A DNA stretch of 34,484 nucleotides, from assembly GCA_020049895.1 (NCBI GenBank), contig JAGVLE010000021.1, positions 1 through 34,484 on the forward strand, read 5' to 3'. Numbering within the stretch: position 1 is the stretch's first letter; each line of letters opens with the position of its first letter. Positions 21,901 through 30,144 of the stretch are shown in pieces. This DNA comes from Alphaproteobacteria bacterium. Lineage in GTDB: Bacteria; Pseudomonadota; Alphaproteobacteria; UBA9655. The position numbers and the translations under genes were made by a program. The notes below the pieces were generated by a model. That model was not told where the DNA came from, ran no database searches, and saw only the letters and a list, made by a program, of their open reading frames with translations.

Positions 21901-23208
21901 ATGACTCTCCTTTCATCTCTTCCCACTCTTCTTCTTATTTTCCTCTTTATCCTTTTGGCAGCATTAGGATCCGCTTCGGAGGCAGCTGTGCTAGCAGCGT
22001 CTCGGGTACGTCTTTATCATTTGGCTAAGAAGGGAAATAAAAAGGCGTCAGCCCTCTTGAAGATCCAGGAAAAAATTGGAGAATTTATCAGCTCCATTAT
22101 TCTTTTAAATACATGGGCGATCACGATTATAACGGCTCTTGCCACAGGTATTCTAACGTCTCTATTTGGAGAAGTGGGAACTATTTATGCGGGATTGGGG
22201 ATGGGGGCACTTATTACCATTTATGCAGAAGTTCTTCCTAAACTGTATGTCTATAGAGCCCCTGATCGAATGGCCCTTGCTTTCCTCCCTTTCTTCAAAC
22301 CTGTTCTTACCGTGATGTCTCCCTTCACCAAAGCCATCAACTTCATTGCACAAGGATCTTTACAGCTTGTTGGTGTTAATATTAGACATGATCTTGCAGA
22401 AAACCCTACAGGAGAAGAACTGCGAGGCGCTATTGAGCTTCATACGGGGTTGTCTGGCGAAGTAGAGTATGAGCGGGCTATGTTGCGTAGCATTCTTGAT
22501 CTTACGACAGTGGAAGTGACCGAGATCATGCGCCATCGGAAAACCATGTTTGTTTTAAATATTGATGAGCCAAAGACTAAGATTATTGAAGAAATTCTTC
22601 AAGCATCCTACACGCGTATTCCTCTTTGGAAGGACAATCCTGATAATATTGTAGGAATGATTCACGTAAAGGATCTGTTTAAAGTTCTTCAACTCTATAA
22701 AGATGATATCTCACAAGTTGACCTTAAGAAAATTATTACCCCGCCCTGGTTTATTCCTGAAACCACGACTCTTTTTTCGCAGCTTGCGGCCTTTCGCCAG
22801 CGCAGAGAACATTTTGCTCTCGTCATTGATGAATACGGTGATTTACAAGGAATGGTAACCCTTGAAGATATTTTAGAAGAAATTGTTGGAGAAATCGTTG
22901 ATGAACATGACGTTGAAAATCCAGGGATTAGAATTATACCGGACGGTACGTATGTTGTAGATGGAATCATTACTATCAGAGATTTGAATCGTTTGTATGG
23001 CTGGGATTTACCTGATGACCGTGCCGCAACTTTGGCAGGACTTGTGTTGTATGAAACCCGAGAAATTCCAGAAGTTGGACAATCTTTTTTGATTCATGGC
23101 TTTCGTATAGATATTCTCCGTCGCTACCGGCATCAAGTTACTCAGCTGCGGGTAACCCCTCCTCAGGACAAAGAGTCGTTAGCTGAAGAGCGTGAATCTC
23201 TTTCTTAA
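21901..23208 (+). CDS. HlyC/CorC-family membrane protein with CNNM and CBS domains, 435 aa
   Basis: An inner-membrane protein of the CNNM/CorB type, related to magnesium and cobalt efflux and to hemolysin C proteins. The N-terminal DUF21/CNNM region has about four membrane segments (about 6-25, 60-82, 88-110, 120-140) and the SASEAAVLAASRVRL motif. The paired CBS domains (about 205-330, with EIMRHRKTM...IPLWKDNPDNIVGMIHVKDL and YGDLQGMVTLEDILEEIVGEI) are followed by the CorC_HlyC domain (about 345-425). The length is typical. The ribosome-binding site is weak. The last 71 bp overlap the end of bolA on the other strand. Confidence 0.93.
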   Translation: MTLLSSLPTLLLIFLFILLAALGSASEAAVLAASRVRLYHLAKKGNKKASALLKIQEKIGEFISSIILLNTWAITIITALATGILTSLFGEVGTIYAGLGMGALITIYAEVLPKLYVYRAPDRMALAFLPFFKPVLTVMSPFTKAINFIAQGSLQLVGVNIRHDLAENPTGEELRGAIELHTGLSGEVEYERAMLRSILDLTTVEVTEIMRHRKTMFVLNIDEPKTKIIEEILQASYTRIPLWKDNPDNIVGMIHVKDLFKVLQLYKDDISQVDLKKIITPPWFIPETTTLFSQLAAFRQRREHFALVIDEYGDLQGMVTLEDILEEIVGEIVDEHDVENPGIRIIPDGTYVVDGIITIRDLNRLYGWDLPDDRAATLAGLVLYETREIPEVGQSFLIHGFRIDILRRYRHQVTQLRVTPPQDKESLAEERESLS

Positions 23209-23419
23209 GCTCATTTGCGAGGCAATCATAGACTTGGCGGTGCCTCTGAACCCGATTCACATGAGAAAATAAAGGGGAAACAATGGTAATGTTAAAGTGG
23301 CTTTCTCCTTTTCCAGAGTGGCCTGCATGGCCTTCATGAAGATAAGAGGTGTCTTTGACCTCTAAGAAAGTGGGAGAAAAAGCCCTTCGAAGCTTGTCTT
23401 CAATACGCGTTTTCATCAT
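23138..23419 (-). CDS. bolA: BolA-family protein, 93 aa
   Basis: BolA proteins pair with monothiol glutaredoxins in Fe-S and iron control. The sequence carries VKDTSYLHEGHAGH...ESHFNITIVSPLF and LSRVQRHRQVYDCLANEL-like features, including the conserved HxGH and SHF histidines and the RHRxVY motif. I start at ATG 23417-23419 (or the next ATG, 23416) because the family begins with MxxRIEDKLR; upstream in-frame residues do not fit. The 3' end overlaps the CorC/HlyC gene tail-to-tail by 71 bp, so the last 20 or so residues of both proteins share DNA. Confidence 0.88.
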   Translation of the reverse strand: MMKTRIEDKLRRAFSPTFLEVKDTSYLHEGHAGHSGKGESHFNITIVSPLFSHVNRVQRHRQVYDCLANELKKEIHALQLTTLCPEEGLPAAE

Positions 23420-23476
23420 AGCAAAATCAGTGTAACATAGGTTCCCATTATATCCTATTCTTCTTCTGGGAAGCAA

Positions 23477-24136
23477 ATGCCTCACTCTCGTCTCTTTAGT
23501 GTCTTCTGTTTGTTCATTATAGGTATCTTCCTAAGCCTAGGGACGTGGCAGCTCGTTCGCAAACAAGAAAAAGAAAGATTTATTAGCGATCTTCATGCAG
23601 CTCGGAAGGCGCCTGCACAAGATGCAGATAAGGTTAAGGCTGTGAGGTCTCCGTCTTCTTTGTTCGCCAAGGGCCAATTCTTGCCGGATAAAACGATTAC
23701 TTTGTCCACAAAAACTCACAAAGGAAAAGTCGGGGTTTATGTCTTAAGCGTTTTTCAAACGCAAGGAGGAAAGTATATCCTTATTCAGCGAGGATGGGCA
23801 CAGGCGCCTATGCTGCAGAGTCCTTTAGGATTTCTTACCCTTGAGGGGATTGGCCGTCTTCCGTCGCCACCAACGTATTTCCAACCAGAGAATGTGCCCC
23901 CAACGTATTTTTGGGTGGATCTTTTTCTTCTTTCCAAAGAATTTAAGCTTCCCTTGGAGCCTTATTATATTGTGCTGAAAACGTCTATGGAGTCTCGACT
24001 TCTTGCAACTGACGCATTCCCTTTACCCTCTAATAACCATCTTCAATATGCGCTTACGTGGTATAGTCTTGCTTTTATCCTTGTGGGTATGCTTTTGTAT
24101 GGAAGGAAAAAGTCTTTACAAAAGGAGCCTATGTGA
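23477..24136 (+). CDS. SURF1-family cytochrome oxidase assembly protein, 219 aa
   Basis: SURF1 helps insert heme a into cytochrome c oxidase at the inner membrane. The protein has the family plan: N-terminal membrane helix followed by LGTWQLVRKQEKERFI (about 17-37), a periplasmic domain with ILIQRGWAQ and the late FVLV-type membrane helix (about 188-206). GGAAG precedes ATG. The gene is not next to cox genes here. Its stop overlaps the GTG start of the M16 protease gene (GTGA), so the two are co-translated. Confidence 0.9.
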   Translation: MPHSRLFSVFCLFIIGIFLSLGTWQLVRKQEKERFISDLHAARKAPAQDADKVKAVRSPSSLFAKGQFLPDKTITLSTKTHKGKVGVYVLSVFQTQGGKYILIQRGWAQAPMLQSPLGFLTLEGIGRLPSPPTYFQPENVPPTYFWVDLFLLSKEFKLPLEPYYIVLKTSMESRLLATDAFPLPSNNHLQYALTWYSLAFILVGMLLYGRKKSLQKEPM

Positions 24137-25362
24137 CTGTTCAAACAACCACCCTTGAAAATGGATTACGTGTTATTACCGACGACATGCCCGGGATTGC
24201 AAGTGCTACTCTTGGTTTGTGGGTAGAAGTAGGGGCACGCCAAGAGCCTGTAGAGCTAAATGGCATTTCTCACTTTCTCGAACATATGGCTTTTAAGGGA
24301 ACAACGACGCGTACGGCTAAGCAAATTGCTGAAGAAATTGAAAACGTAGGGGGGCAGTTGAATGCGTATACATCAAGGGAAAATACAGCTTATCACGCGC
24401 GTGTCTTGGCAGCAGACGTTCCTTTAGCGTTAGAGCTCATTGCTGATATCATTCAAAACTCTACCTTTGAAGAGCAAGAGGTTGAAAGAGAGAGAAATGT
24501 TATCCTTCAAGAGATTGGACAAGCCTTAGATACCCCTGACGATATCGTCTTTGATTATTTCCAGGAAACAGCTTTTCCAGATCAACCCCTTGGGCGCCCT
24601 ATTCTCGGCCGGCCTGCTATTGTTCAAAAAATCTCTGGGGATGATTTGAGGAATTATATAAATCAGGAATATACAGCCTCTCGTATGGTATTCGCAGCTG
24701 CAGGGGCCGTTGCGCATGAGCAAATTGTGGACCTTTGTCGAAAGCATTTCACCAAACTTCCTATGCATCCAACAAAAGCCTATGAGAAAGCCATTTATAA
24801 GGGAGGCCATTTTTTTGAGAAGAAGGACCTTGAGCAGGTCCATCTCTTGATAGGCTTTGAGTCTTGCCCTTATGGTCATCCTGACTATTTCCCGTTTGCT
24901 GTTTTTTCTAATCTTTTGGGAGGAGGGATGTCTTCCCGCCTCTTCCAAGAAGTGCGTGAAAAGAGGGGACTTGTTTACTCCATTTCTTCTTTTAATTCTG
25001 CTTTCCGGGATGCAGGCATTTTTGGAATCTATGCAGGCACAGGGGAGAGCAAGGTTTCTGAACTTATTCCTGTCGTTAAAGATGTTTTGCAAGATTTTCC
25101 TAAAACCCTTGAGGATAAAGAAATTAAGCGCAGCCGAGCTCAATTTAAAGCCGATCTTTTGATGGCGTTGGAAAGAACTTCTGCCCGCTGTGAACAGATG
25201 GCTCAGCACATGTTAATTTATAAAAGACATATTCCTTATCAAGAGATAATAGATAAAGTGAATGCAGTAAATCGAGAAGATATTGTTAGAATTGCTGAAT
25301 CTCTTCAGCAGAGGTCGACAACATATGCCAGCCTTGGTCCAGGGAATGAGGTAAGGTGGTAG
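24133..25362 (+). CDS. M16-family zinc metalloprotease (processing-peptidase-like), 409 aa
   Basis: The inverted zinc motif HFLEH (His47, Glu50, His51) and the third ligand Glu127 in ERERNVILQEIGQ are present, so the enzyme should be active. A Gly-rich loop GGGMSSRLFQEVREKRGLVYS (about 265-285) also fits. This resembles the β subunit of mitochondrial processing peptidase and bacterial PqqL/YmxG proteins. The start is GTG at 24133 with AAGGAG (24122-24127) 5 nt before it, overlapping the SURF1 stop. It is followed by a 4-bp gap to the convergent yqgE stop. Confidence 0.95.
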   Translation: MTVQTTTLENGLRVITDDMPGIASATLGLWVEVGARQEPVELNGISHFLEHMAFKGTTTRTAKQIAEEIENVGGQLNAYTSRENTAYHARVLAADVPLALELIADIIQNSTFEEQEVERERNVILQEIGQALDTPDDIVFDYFQETAFPDQPLGRPILGRPAIVQKISGDDLRNYINQEYTASRMVFAAAGAVAHEQIVDLCRKHFTKLPMHPTKAYEKAIYKGGHFFEKKDLEQVHLLIGFESCPYGHPDYFPFAVFSNLLGGGMSSRLFQEVREKRGLVYSISSFNSAFRDAGIFGIYAGTGESKVSELIPVVKDVLQDFPKTLEDKEIKRSRAQFKADLLMALERTSARCEQMAQHMLIYKRHIPYQEIIDKVNAVNREDIVRIAESLQQRSTTYASLGPGNEVRW

Positions 25363-25366
25363 GGGG

Positions 25367-25948
25367 TTAAGCTTGCCCTGCTTCTTCAGACAAAACTTCG
25401 GGGGAGACGCCTAGTTTTGCTAGGGCTGCGTCCCATTTTTCTTCGATGGGTGTGTGGAAAAGAATATCAATGTCGCAGGGAGCTTGGAGCCAGTCACAGC
25501 CATGGAGTTCTGCATCAAGCTGTCCGGCTTCCCAACCTGTGTACCCCATAGCAAGTAAGCAGTCTTTTGGGCCCTTTCCTTCAGCGATAGGACCAAGAAT
25601 ATCCAGTGTGGCCGTCAGGGCAACATCGTTTGTTAAGGCAATTGTTTCTGGATGGAGGAAATCAGTGGAATGCAAAATAAATCCTCTCCCTGTATCTACG
25701 GGCCCTCCGAAATAAATACGCAAATCTTCCTGGCTTGCAGATTTTGGAAGGTTGAGATGTTCTAAAAGACCTGCAAGCGTAAGGTCCCCTAAATATTTAT
25801 TCACAATAACTCCCATGGCCCCATTGATATCGTGTCCACAGACATAAATGACTGCCTTTTCAAAGCGTGGGTCTGCCATATGGGGCATGGCGATTAAGAG
25901 TTGTCCTGTTATGTAGCCTGAGAGATCTGGCGAGTTATTTTCTTCCAT
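25367..25948 (-). CDS. yqgE: YqgE/AlgH-family protein (UPF0301), 193 aa
   Basis: A conserved small protein of unclear function (YqgE/AlgH, DUF179). Visible family motifs are GQLLIAMPHMADPRFEKAVIYVCGHDINGAMGVIVN at the N-terminus, YFGGPVDTGRGFILHS in the middle and LLAMGYTGWEAGQLDAEL near the C-terminus. Cytosolic, no signal. It lies 18 bp after tyrS as the last gene of the leftward ispB-membrane protein-tyrS-yqgE operon and faces the M16 protease gene. Confidence 0.95.
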   Translation of the reverse strand: MEENNSPDLSGYITGQLLIAMPHMADPRFEKAVIYVCGHDINGAMGVIVNKYLGDLTLAGLLEHLNLPKSASQEDLRIYFGGPVDTGRGFILHSTDFLHPETIALTNDVALTATLDILGPIAEGKGPKDCLLAMGYTGWEAGQLDAELHGCDWLQAPCDIDILFHTPIEEKWDAALAKLGVSPEVLSEEAGQA

Positions 25949-25966
25949 ATATGTATTCGCTTTTTT

Positions 25967-27205
25967 CTAAGTTTTTTTTACAAGTCCATGCCGTTTCTTG
26001 CCTGCAGAAAGCTTAAGAAACTCCTTCTCTTCAAAAGAAGCGGCCCTTATAACCAATAGTTCATCTTTGATAGGAGTGTCATTTACCCGAGCGCCTCCTG
26101 CTTCTATTAAACGGCGGGCTTCTCCTTTAGAGGATACCAGGTCCAATCGTTGAAAGAGATCAAGGATGGTGATCCCCTGTTCCAAGTCTTCTGGTGAAAG
26201 TGTGAGGGTTGGTAAGGCGGTTTCTGTGAGGTCTGTTCCAGACGACTCAAAGAGTTTTTGTGCCGTTGTGCGAGCTTCCTGAACTGCAGCTTGGCCATGA
26301 ATAAATTCTGTAGCTGCATCTGCCAACACTTTTTTGGCTTCATTAATGCCTGCACCTTGAAGGGCTTCAAGGCGGCTAATCTCATCTAGAGGAAGGATCG
26401 TAAACAAACGGAGAAAACGGCCAACATCCCTGTCTTCTGTATTCCTCCAGAATTGCCAATAGTCATAAGGAGACAAAAGATCAGCATTGAGCCACACAGC
26501 TCCTTGCGCGGTCTTTCCCATCTTCCCTCCACTGGAGGTGGTAATGAGAGGGGTTGTGAGCCCGAAAACCGTCTTATGGGCTATCCGACGCACAAGTTCC
26601 ATTCCATTAATGATATTTCCCCACTGATCGGCTCCGCCAATCTGTAAAAGACATCCATGATGTTTATAAAGCTCCAGAAAGTCATAGGCTTGTAGAAGCA
26701 TATAGTTAAACTCAAGGAAAGTCATGGGATGCTCACGCTCAAGGCGAAGCTTAACGCTTTCAAACGTCAGCATACGGTTGATTGTAAAATGAGGCCCATA
26801 ATCCCGTAGAAAGGAGATGTATTTTAAAGAATCAAGCCAATCTCTGTTGTCCAAGATAGGAACATCAGGAGATAAAACGTGCTTAAAAATACGAGAAAGA
26901 CTCTCAATGTTGGCTTGAATTTCTTGATCAGTTAAAAGTTTGCGCTGTTCATCTTTTCCTGTGGGATCGCCAATTTTCGTTGTGGCTCCTCCCATCAAAA
27001 CGAGCGGTTTATTCCCTGTTTGTTGAAGCCAATAGAGCACCATAATCTGAATGAGGCTTCCCACATGAAAGCTGCAGGCCGTTGCATCAAAGCCGATATA
27101 AGCCGTTATGGGGCCTTGCGTCATTTGGGCGTCAAGAGCCTCTAAATCTGTGGCTTGATGGATAAATCCTCTCTCTTGGAGGATAGAAAGACAGTTGGAT
27201 TTCAT
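25967..27205 (-). CDS. tyrS: Tyrosyl-tRNA synthetase, 412 aa
   Basis: A class I synthetase charging tRNA-Tyr. Signature motifs are HVGS (47-50) for HIGH, and KMGKT (228-232) for KMSKS. The tyrosine pocket residues in YMLLQAYDFLELY and IGGADQWGNIINGMEL are present, and an S4 RNA-binding domain closes the protein (about 345-405). The start at ATG 27205 is chosen because it gives the family N-terminus; the frame is open further upstream to 27349 but overlaps another gene there. It overlaps the small membrane-protein gene by ATGA. Confidence 0.97.
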   Translation of the reverse strand: MKSNCLSILQERGFIHQATDLEALDAQMTQGPITAYIGFDATACSFHVGSLIQIMVLYWLQQTGNKPLVLMGGATTKIGDPTGKDEQRKLLTDQEIQANIESLSRIFKHVLSPDVPILDNRDWLDSLKYISFLRDYGPHFTINRMLTFESVKLRLEREHPMTFLEFNYMLLQAYDFLELYKHHGCLLQIGGADQWGNIINGMELVRRIAHKTVFGLTTPLITTSSGGKMGKTAQGAVWLNADLLSPYDYWQFWRNTEDRDVGRFLRLFTILPLDEISRLEALQGAGINEAKKVLADAATEFIHGQAAVQEARTTAQKLFESSGTDLTETALPTLTLSPEDLEQGITILDLFQRLDLVSSKGEARRLIEAGGARVNDTPIKDELLVIRAASFEEKEFLKLSAGKKRHGLVKKT

Positions 27206-27444
27206 ATTATTTCTAACTTTCTGAAAATAAACAAAATAAGTCCTACAACAAGGCTTAGCCCCAACGCTATAACAGAAATAACAAGAAATCCAAAGGCAAA
27301 CAAGAGGCCACCTGCTAAGAGGAGAGTGAGAATAAGATACTGCTTCCATCCCAGGCGAACCTTCTTAGATTCCCATTGCCATCCCTCAACTTCGATATGA
27401 ATATCTTCTTTTTTAGAGGAGAGTGGGGTTTTCTTTTTTGACAT
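27202..27444 (-). CDS. Small two-helix membrane protein, 80 aa, coupled to tyrS
   Basis: Charged N-terminus (MSKKKTPLSSKKED...), then WQW...LGWKQY before two membrane helices (about 34-52 and 56-72) joined by a short loop, with a basic end (FRKLEII). AAGGAAA lies before ATG 27444. It starts 15 bp after ispB and its TGA overlaps the tyrS ATG (ATGA), so it is a true gene in the operon. No family is recognised. Its conserved position between ispB and tyrS would be worth comparing in relatives. Confidence 0.8.
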   Translation of the reverse strand: MSKKKTPLSSKKEDIHIEVEGWQWESKKVRLGWKQYLILTLLLAGGLLFAFGFLVISVIALGLSLVVGLILFIFRKLEII

Positions 27445-27459
27445 ACAGTTTCCTTATTA

Positions 27460-28476
27460 TTAATTTTCTCGATAAACAGAAAAGTAGGCCAAATCTTGAA
27501 GGGCAGTTTTAAGATGAGAATTTGGAAAGCTTTCTAACTGAGCAATAGCCTTATCTATAAAATGCTGGGCCAACTGCTGTGTTTTCATCAAAGCCCCTGT
27601 TCGTTTTAAGATGTCTGTGGCTTGAGTGAGCATTTTTTCATCTCGGCTTCCTTTAAGGATAGCTTCTTCCCAGAAATCGTTGTCTGTCCCTTCCTTATAA
27701 GCAATGATCACGGGAAAGGTGACCTTTCCTTCCCGAAAATCATCCCCCACTTGTTTTCCTAGTTTTTCTTGATCTGCGGTATAATCGAGCACATCATCCA
27801 TTAACTGAAAGGCAAGACCTAGAAAATGCCCAAAATGAGCCAAGTGGTCTTGCTGAGTCTCAGAGGCGTTTGCGACAACGGCACCTACTCGGGTTGCTGC
27901 TGAAAAAAGACATGCTGTTTTTGCTTCAATAATGTCTAAGTAAGCTTTTTCATCTAAATGCAGATTATGACTCGCACTCAGTTGCATAATCTCGCCTTCT
28001 ATAATCGTCGAGGATGCTTTTGAAAGGATCTTGAGGATAGGGAAAGACCCATCGGCGACCATGAGCTCAAAAGCGCGGCTAAAGAGAAAATCTCCCACAA
28101 GGACGCTGGCTGGGTTACTCCATTTTGCATTGGCTGAAGGCATGCCTCGTCGCAAGAAGCTTTCATCCACTACGTCATCGTGTAAGAGAGTGGCTGTGTG
28201 AATAAACTCTACACAGGCAGCCAATTGAATATGGCGATCTCCCTGGTAACCGCAAAGCTCAGCAGTTGCCACTGTTAAAAGAGGGCGCAGGCGCTTTCCT
28301 CCTAAAGAGACAAGGTACCCCGCCACTTCAGGAATCAGGTGGACTGCACTTTTCATTTTTTCAAAAAGACAGGTATTCACTGCCTCCAGCTGAGGCGCTA
28401 GAAGAGTTGAAAGAGAAACGGGCTGAGAGCGCTGAGGAGACGGTATCATTGTGAGGATATTTTCCAATGCTTGCAT
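27460..28476 (-). CDS. ispB: Polyprenyl diphosphate synthase, 338 aa
   Basis: Makes the long isoprenoid chain for ubiquinone from FPP and IPP. The two Asp-rich motifs are DDVVD (100-104) and DDVLD (227-231), with GGKRLRP (59-65), the first-site binding motif. Length and pattern match octaprenyl/decaprenyl synthases rather than geranylgeranyl synthases. An internal Met10 is an alternative start. It begins the leftward operon and faces divergently the ubiquinone monooxygenase gene, which fits a shared quinone role. Confidence 0.95.
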   Translation of the reverse strand: MQALENILTMIPSPQRSQPVSLSTLLAPQLEAVNTCLFEKMKSAVHLIPEVAGYLVSLGGKRLRPLLTVATAELCGYQGDRHIQLAACVEFIHTATLLHDDVVDESFLRRGMPSANAKWSNPASVLVGDFLFSRAFELMVADGSFPILKILSKASSTIIEGEIMQLSASHNLHLDEKAYLDIIEAKTACLFSAATRVGAVVANASETQQDHLAHFGHFLGLAFQLMDDVLDYTADQEKLGKQVGDDFREGKVTFPVIIAYKEGTDNDFWEEAILKGSRDEKMLTQATDILKRTGALMKTQQLAQHFIDKAIAQLESFPNSHLKTALQDLAYFSVYREN

Positions 28477-28533
28477 TTCAGAGGTAATTTAACTTACTTT
28501 CATAAAACTGTCACCTTGAACCTTAGGGCTGCC

Positions 28534-29691
28534 ATGTATGATGTGATTATCGTAGGAAATGGATTGACGGGCGGAACGCTCGCCTGCGCTTTAGCGCACA
28601 AAGGGCTCCAGGTGGCCTTGGTGGATCAACAAGATATTACAAAGCCTTTTCATCCGGATGGAAAATCTTTTGCCCTTTCGCGAAGCTCTTATCGACTCTT
28701 TTCCGAACTCGCCATATGGCAGGACTTAAATGAGGTAACGCCCATCTCAAGTATTCACACCTCTGATGGTATGCTCCCGAGCTGGGTGCGGTATGAAGAA
28801 AACGAGAGTGAAGAGGGGCCTTTGGGATATGTGGTGGAGAGCGCCCTCCTTAAATCTGCTATTTATCAGAAAATCCTTTCTCTTAAGAATATTACGTTTC
28901 ACGGATCCACGTCGGTAAAACGATGTGAGAGAGGTTCTTCTTCTTCTGTCCTCGTTGAAACAGACAACCAAATAACGCTTCAGGCGCCCCTTTGTGTCGC
29001 GAGTGATGGAAGATGTTCCATGCTTCGCGAAAGTGCGCAGATTCCTGTAATGAAGTGGGGATATGATCAAATAGCTATTGTGTGTACCGTAGCCCACACG
29101 TTGCCCCACTATAACCAGGCATTTGAGCACTTTTTACCCACCGGACCCTTAGCTTTTATCCCGCGGGAGGGAGATACGTCAGGAATCGTTTGGTCAATCG
29201 AATCAGAAAAGGCGAAAGATCTTCTTACTCTCTCTCCAGAAGCCTTTGCAGAAGAGCTTCAAGCCCATTTTGGAGAGGCTCTAGGCGCCCTTAAGGTGGT
29301 TTCTGAGCGGTGGCATTACCCTTTGAGTGTGAACTTACCTAAACGTATTATAGACACCCGTCTGGCCCTTGTAGGGGACGCTGCGCACAGCTTTCATCCT
29401 GTGGCAGGGCAGGGGTTAAATGTCGGTTTGAGGGATGTCAGCGCCTTAGCGCGTCTTCTCTCTGAGGGAGTGGCCTTGGGGCTGGATTTAGGGTCTCAAA
29501 CCCTTCTTGAGGCTTACCAGAGGAATCGTCGGGCCGATATTCTTGCGATGACTTTCTTTACCGATGGTGTCGTACGGGCGTTCTCTACACAAAGTCGTCT
29601 TATGGCGCGCGCACGTTCCATTGGTTTTTGGGCTGTTAAAAATATTTCTCCCCTCAAGAAATTTATGATTCGTCAGGCGACAGGAGATTAA
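28534..29691 (+). CDS. ubiH: UbiH/COQ6-family FAD monooxygenase, 385 aa
   Basis: A flavin hydroxylase of ubiquinone biosynthesis. The Rossmann motif VGNGLTGG (8-15) binds FAD; the GD motif VGDAAHSFHPVAGQGLNVGL (Asp282) marks the UbiH/UbiF/VisC/COQ6 group. The start at ATG 28534 is chosen over the further upstream ATG 28471 because the family begins with the FAD motif near residue 3-15 and TAGGG lies before it. Which ring position it hydroxylates cannot be told from sequence. It is divergent from ispB, with the upstream part overlapping the ispB start region. Confidence 0.93.
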   Translation: MYDVIIVGNGLTGGTLACALAHKGLQVALVDQQDITKPFHPDGKSFALSRSSYRLFSELAIWQDLNEVTPISSIHTSDGMLPSWVRYEENESEEGPLGYVVESALLKSAIYQKILSLKNITFHGSTSVKRCERGSSSSVLVETDNQITLQAPLCVASDGRCSMLRESAQIPVMKWGYDQIAIVCTVAHTLPHYNQAFEHFLPTGPLAFIPREGDTSGIVWSIESEKAKDLLTLSPEAFAEELQAHFGEALGALKVVSERWHYPLSVNLPKRIIDTRLALVGDAAHSFHPVAGQGLNVGLRDVSALARLLSEGVALGLDLGSQTLLEAYQRNRRADILAMTFFTDGVVRAFSTQSRLMARARSIGFWAVKNISPLKKFMIRQATGD

Positions 29692-29797
29692 GATCATTTA
29701 TTTTTACACAGTTCTTGTGATCATTTTTACAAGATGTTATTGTCTTCGAAGTAGTTCTTACTCTGTTAGAAATTCTTAACAAAAAAAGAGATTTTTA

Positions 29798-30115
29798 ATG
29801 CAAAAAAAACTTCTGTCGATCCTGTTAATGAGCCTTTGTCTTTTGCAGGCCAATACTGCAGTTAGTGCACAAAAGAACAAATCCGAAATAAAAGCTGATG
29901 TTCGTAATGGCTGTCCTGCCTGGAAGGAAGGATTTGACGTAGTATGTGAACATAACGTTAAGGCCTATTTGAAGAAATGTGCCAATGCTCTACGATTGGG
30001 GGCCTGCAAATCCAAATGTGTAGACCGCTGTTGGGAAAAAAATGCAGTTGCTTATTGTTGTAGTTGTGTTGAGAGTCCTTCGTTGAAAAAAAATGTAGGC
30101 AAGAAAAAACACTAA
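29798..30115 (+). CDS. Secreted small Cys-rich protein, 105 aa
   Basis: Signal peptide MQKKLLSILLMSLCLLQANT (cleavage about residue 24, AVSA). The mature part of about 81 residues has nine cysteines (NGC, VVC, KKC, GAC, SKC, DRC, YCCSC) and a Lys-rich tail (KKNVGKKKH). The spacing suggests disulfide-bonded knots stable outside the cell. No family is recognised. Small Cys-rich secreted proteins in host-associated bacteria are candidates for effectors or antimicrobial peptides, but there is no direct evidence. The ribosome-binding site (AGAG) is weak. Confidence 0.75.
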   Translation: MQKKLLSILLMSLCLLQANTAVSAQKNKSEIKADVRNGCPAWKEGFDVVCEHNVKAYLKKCANALRLGACKSKCVDRCWEKNAVAYCCSCVESPSLKKNVGKKKH

Positions 30116-30144
30116 TAATTTTTCCTAAAAAAATATGTAGTATT

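Noticed and set aside
24526-25209. Long minus-strand frame inside the M16 protease gene
   Set aside because: Long only because of codon bias in the opposite strand; the M16 reading has full catalytic motifs.
29693-29725. Possible terminator after ubiH (GATCA...TGATC)
   Set aside because: Arms of only five bases with a long AT-rich loop; too weak to support.
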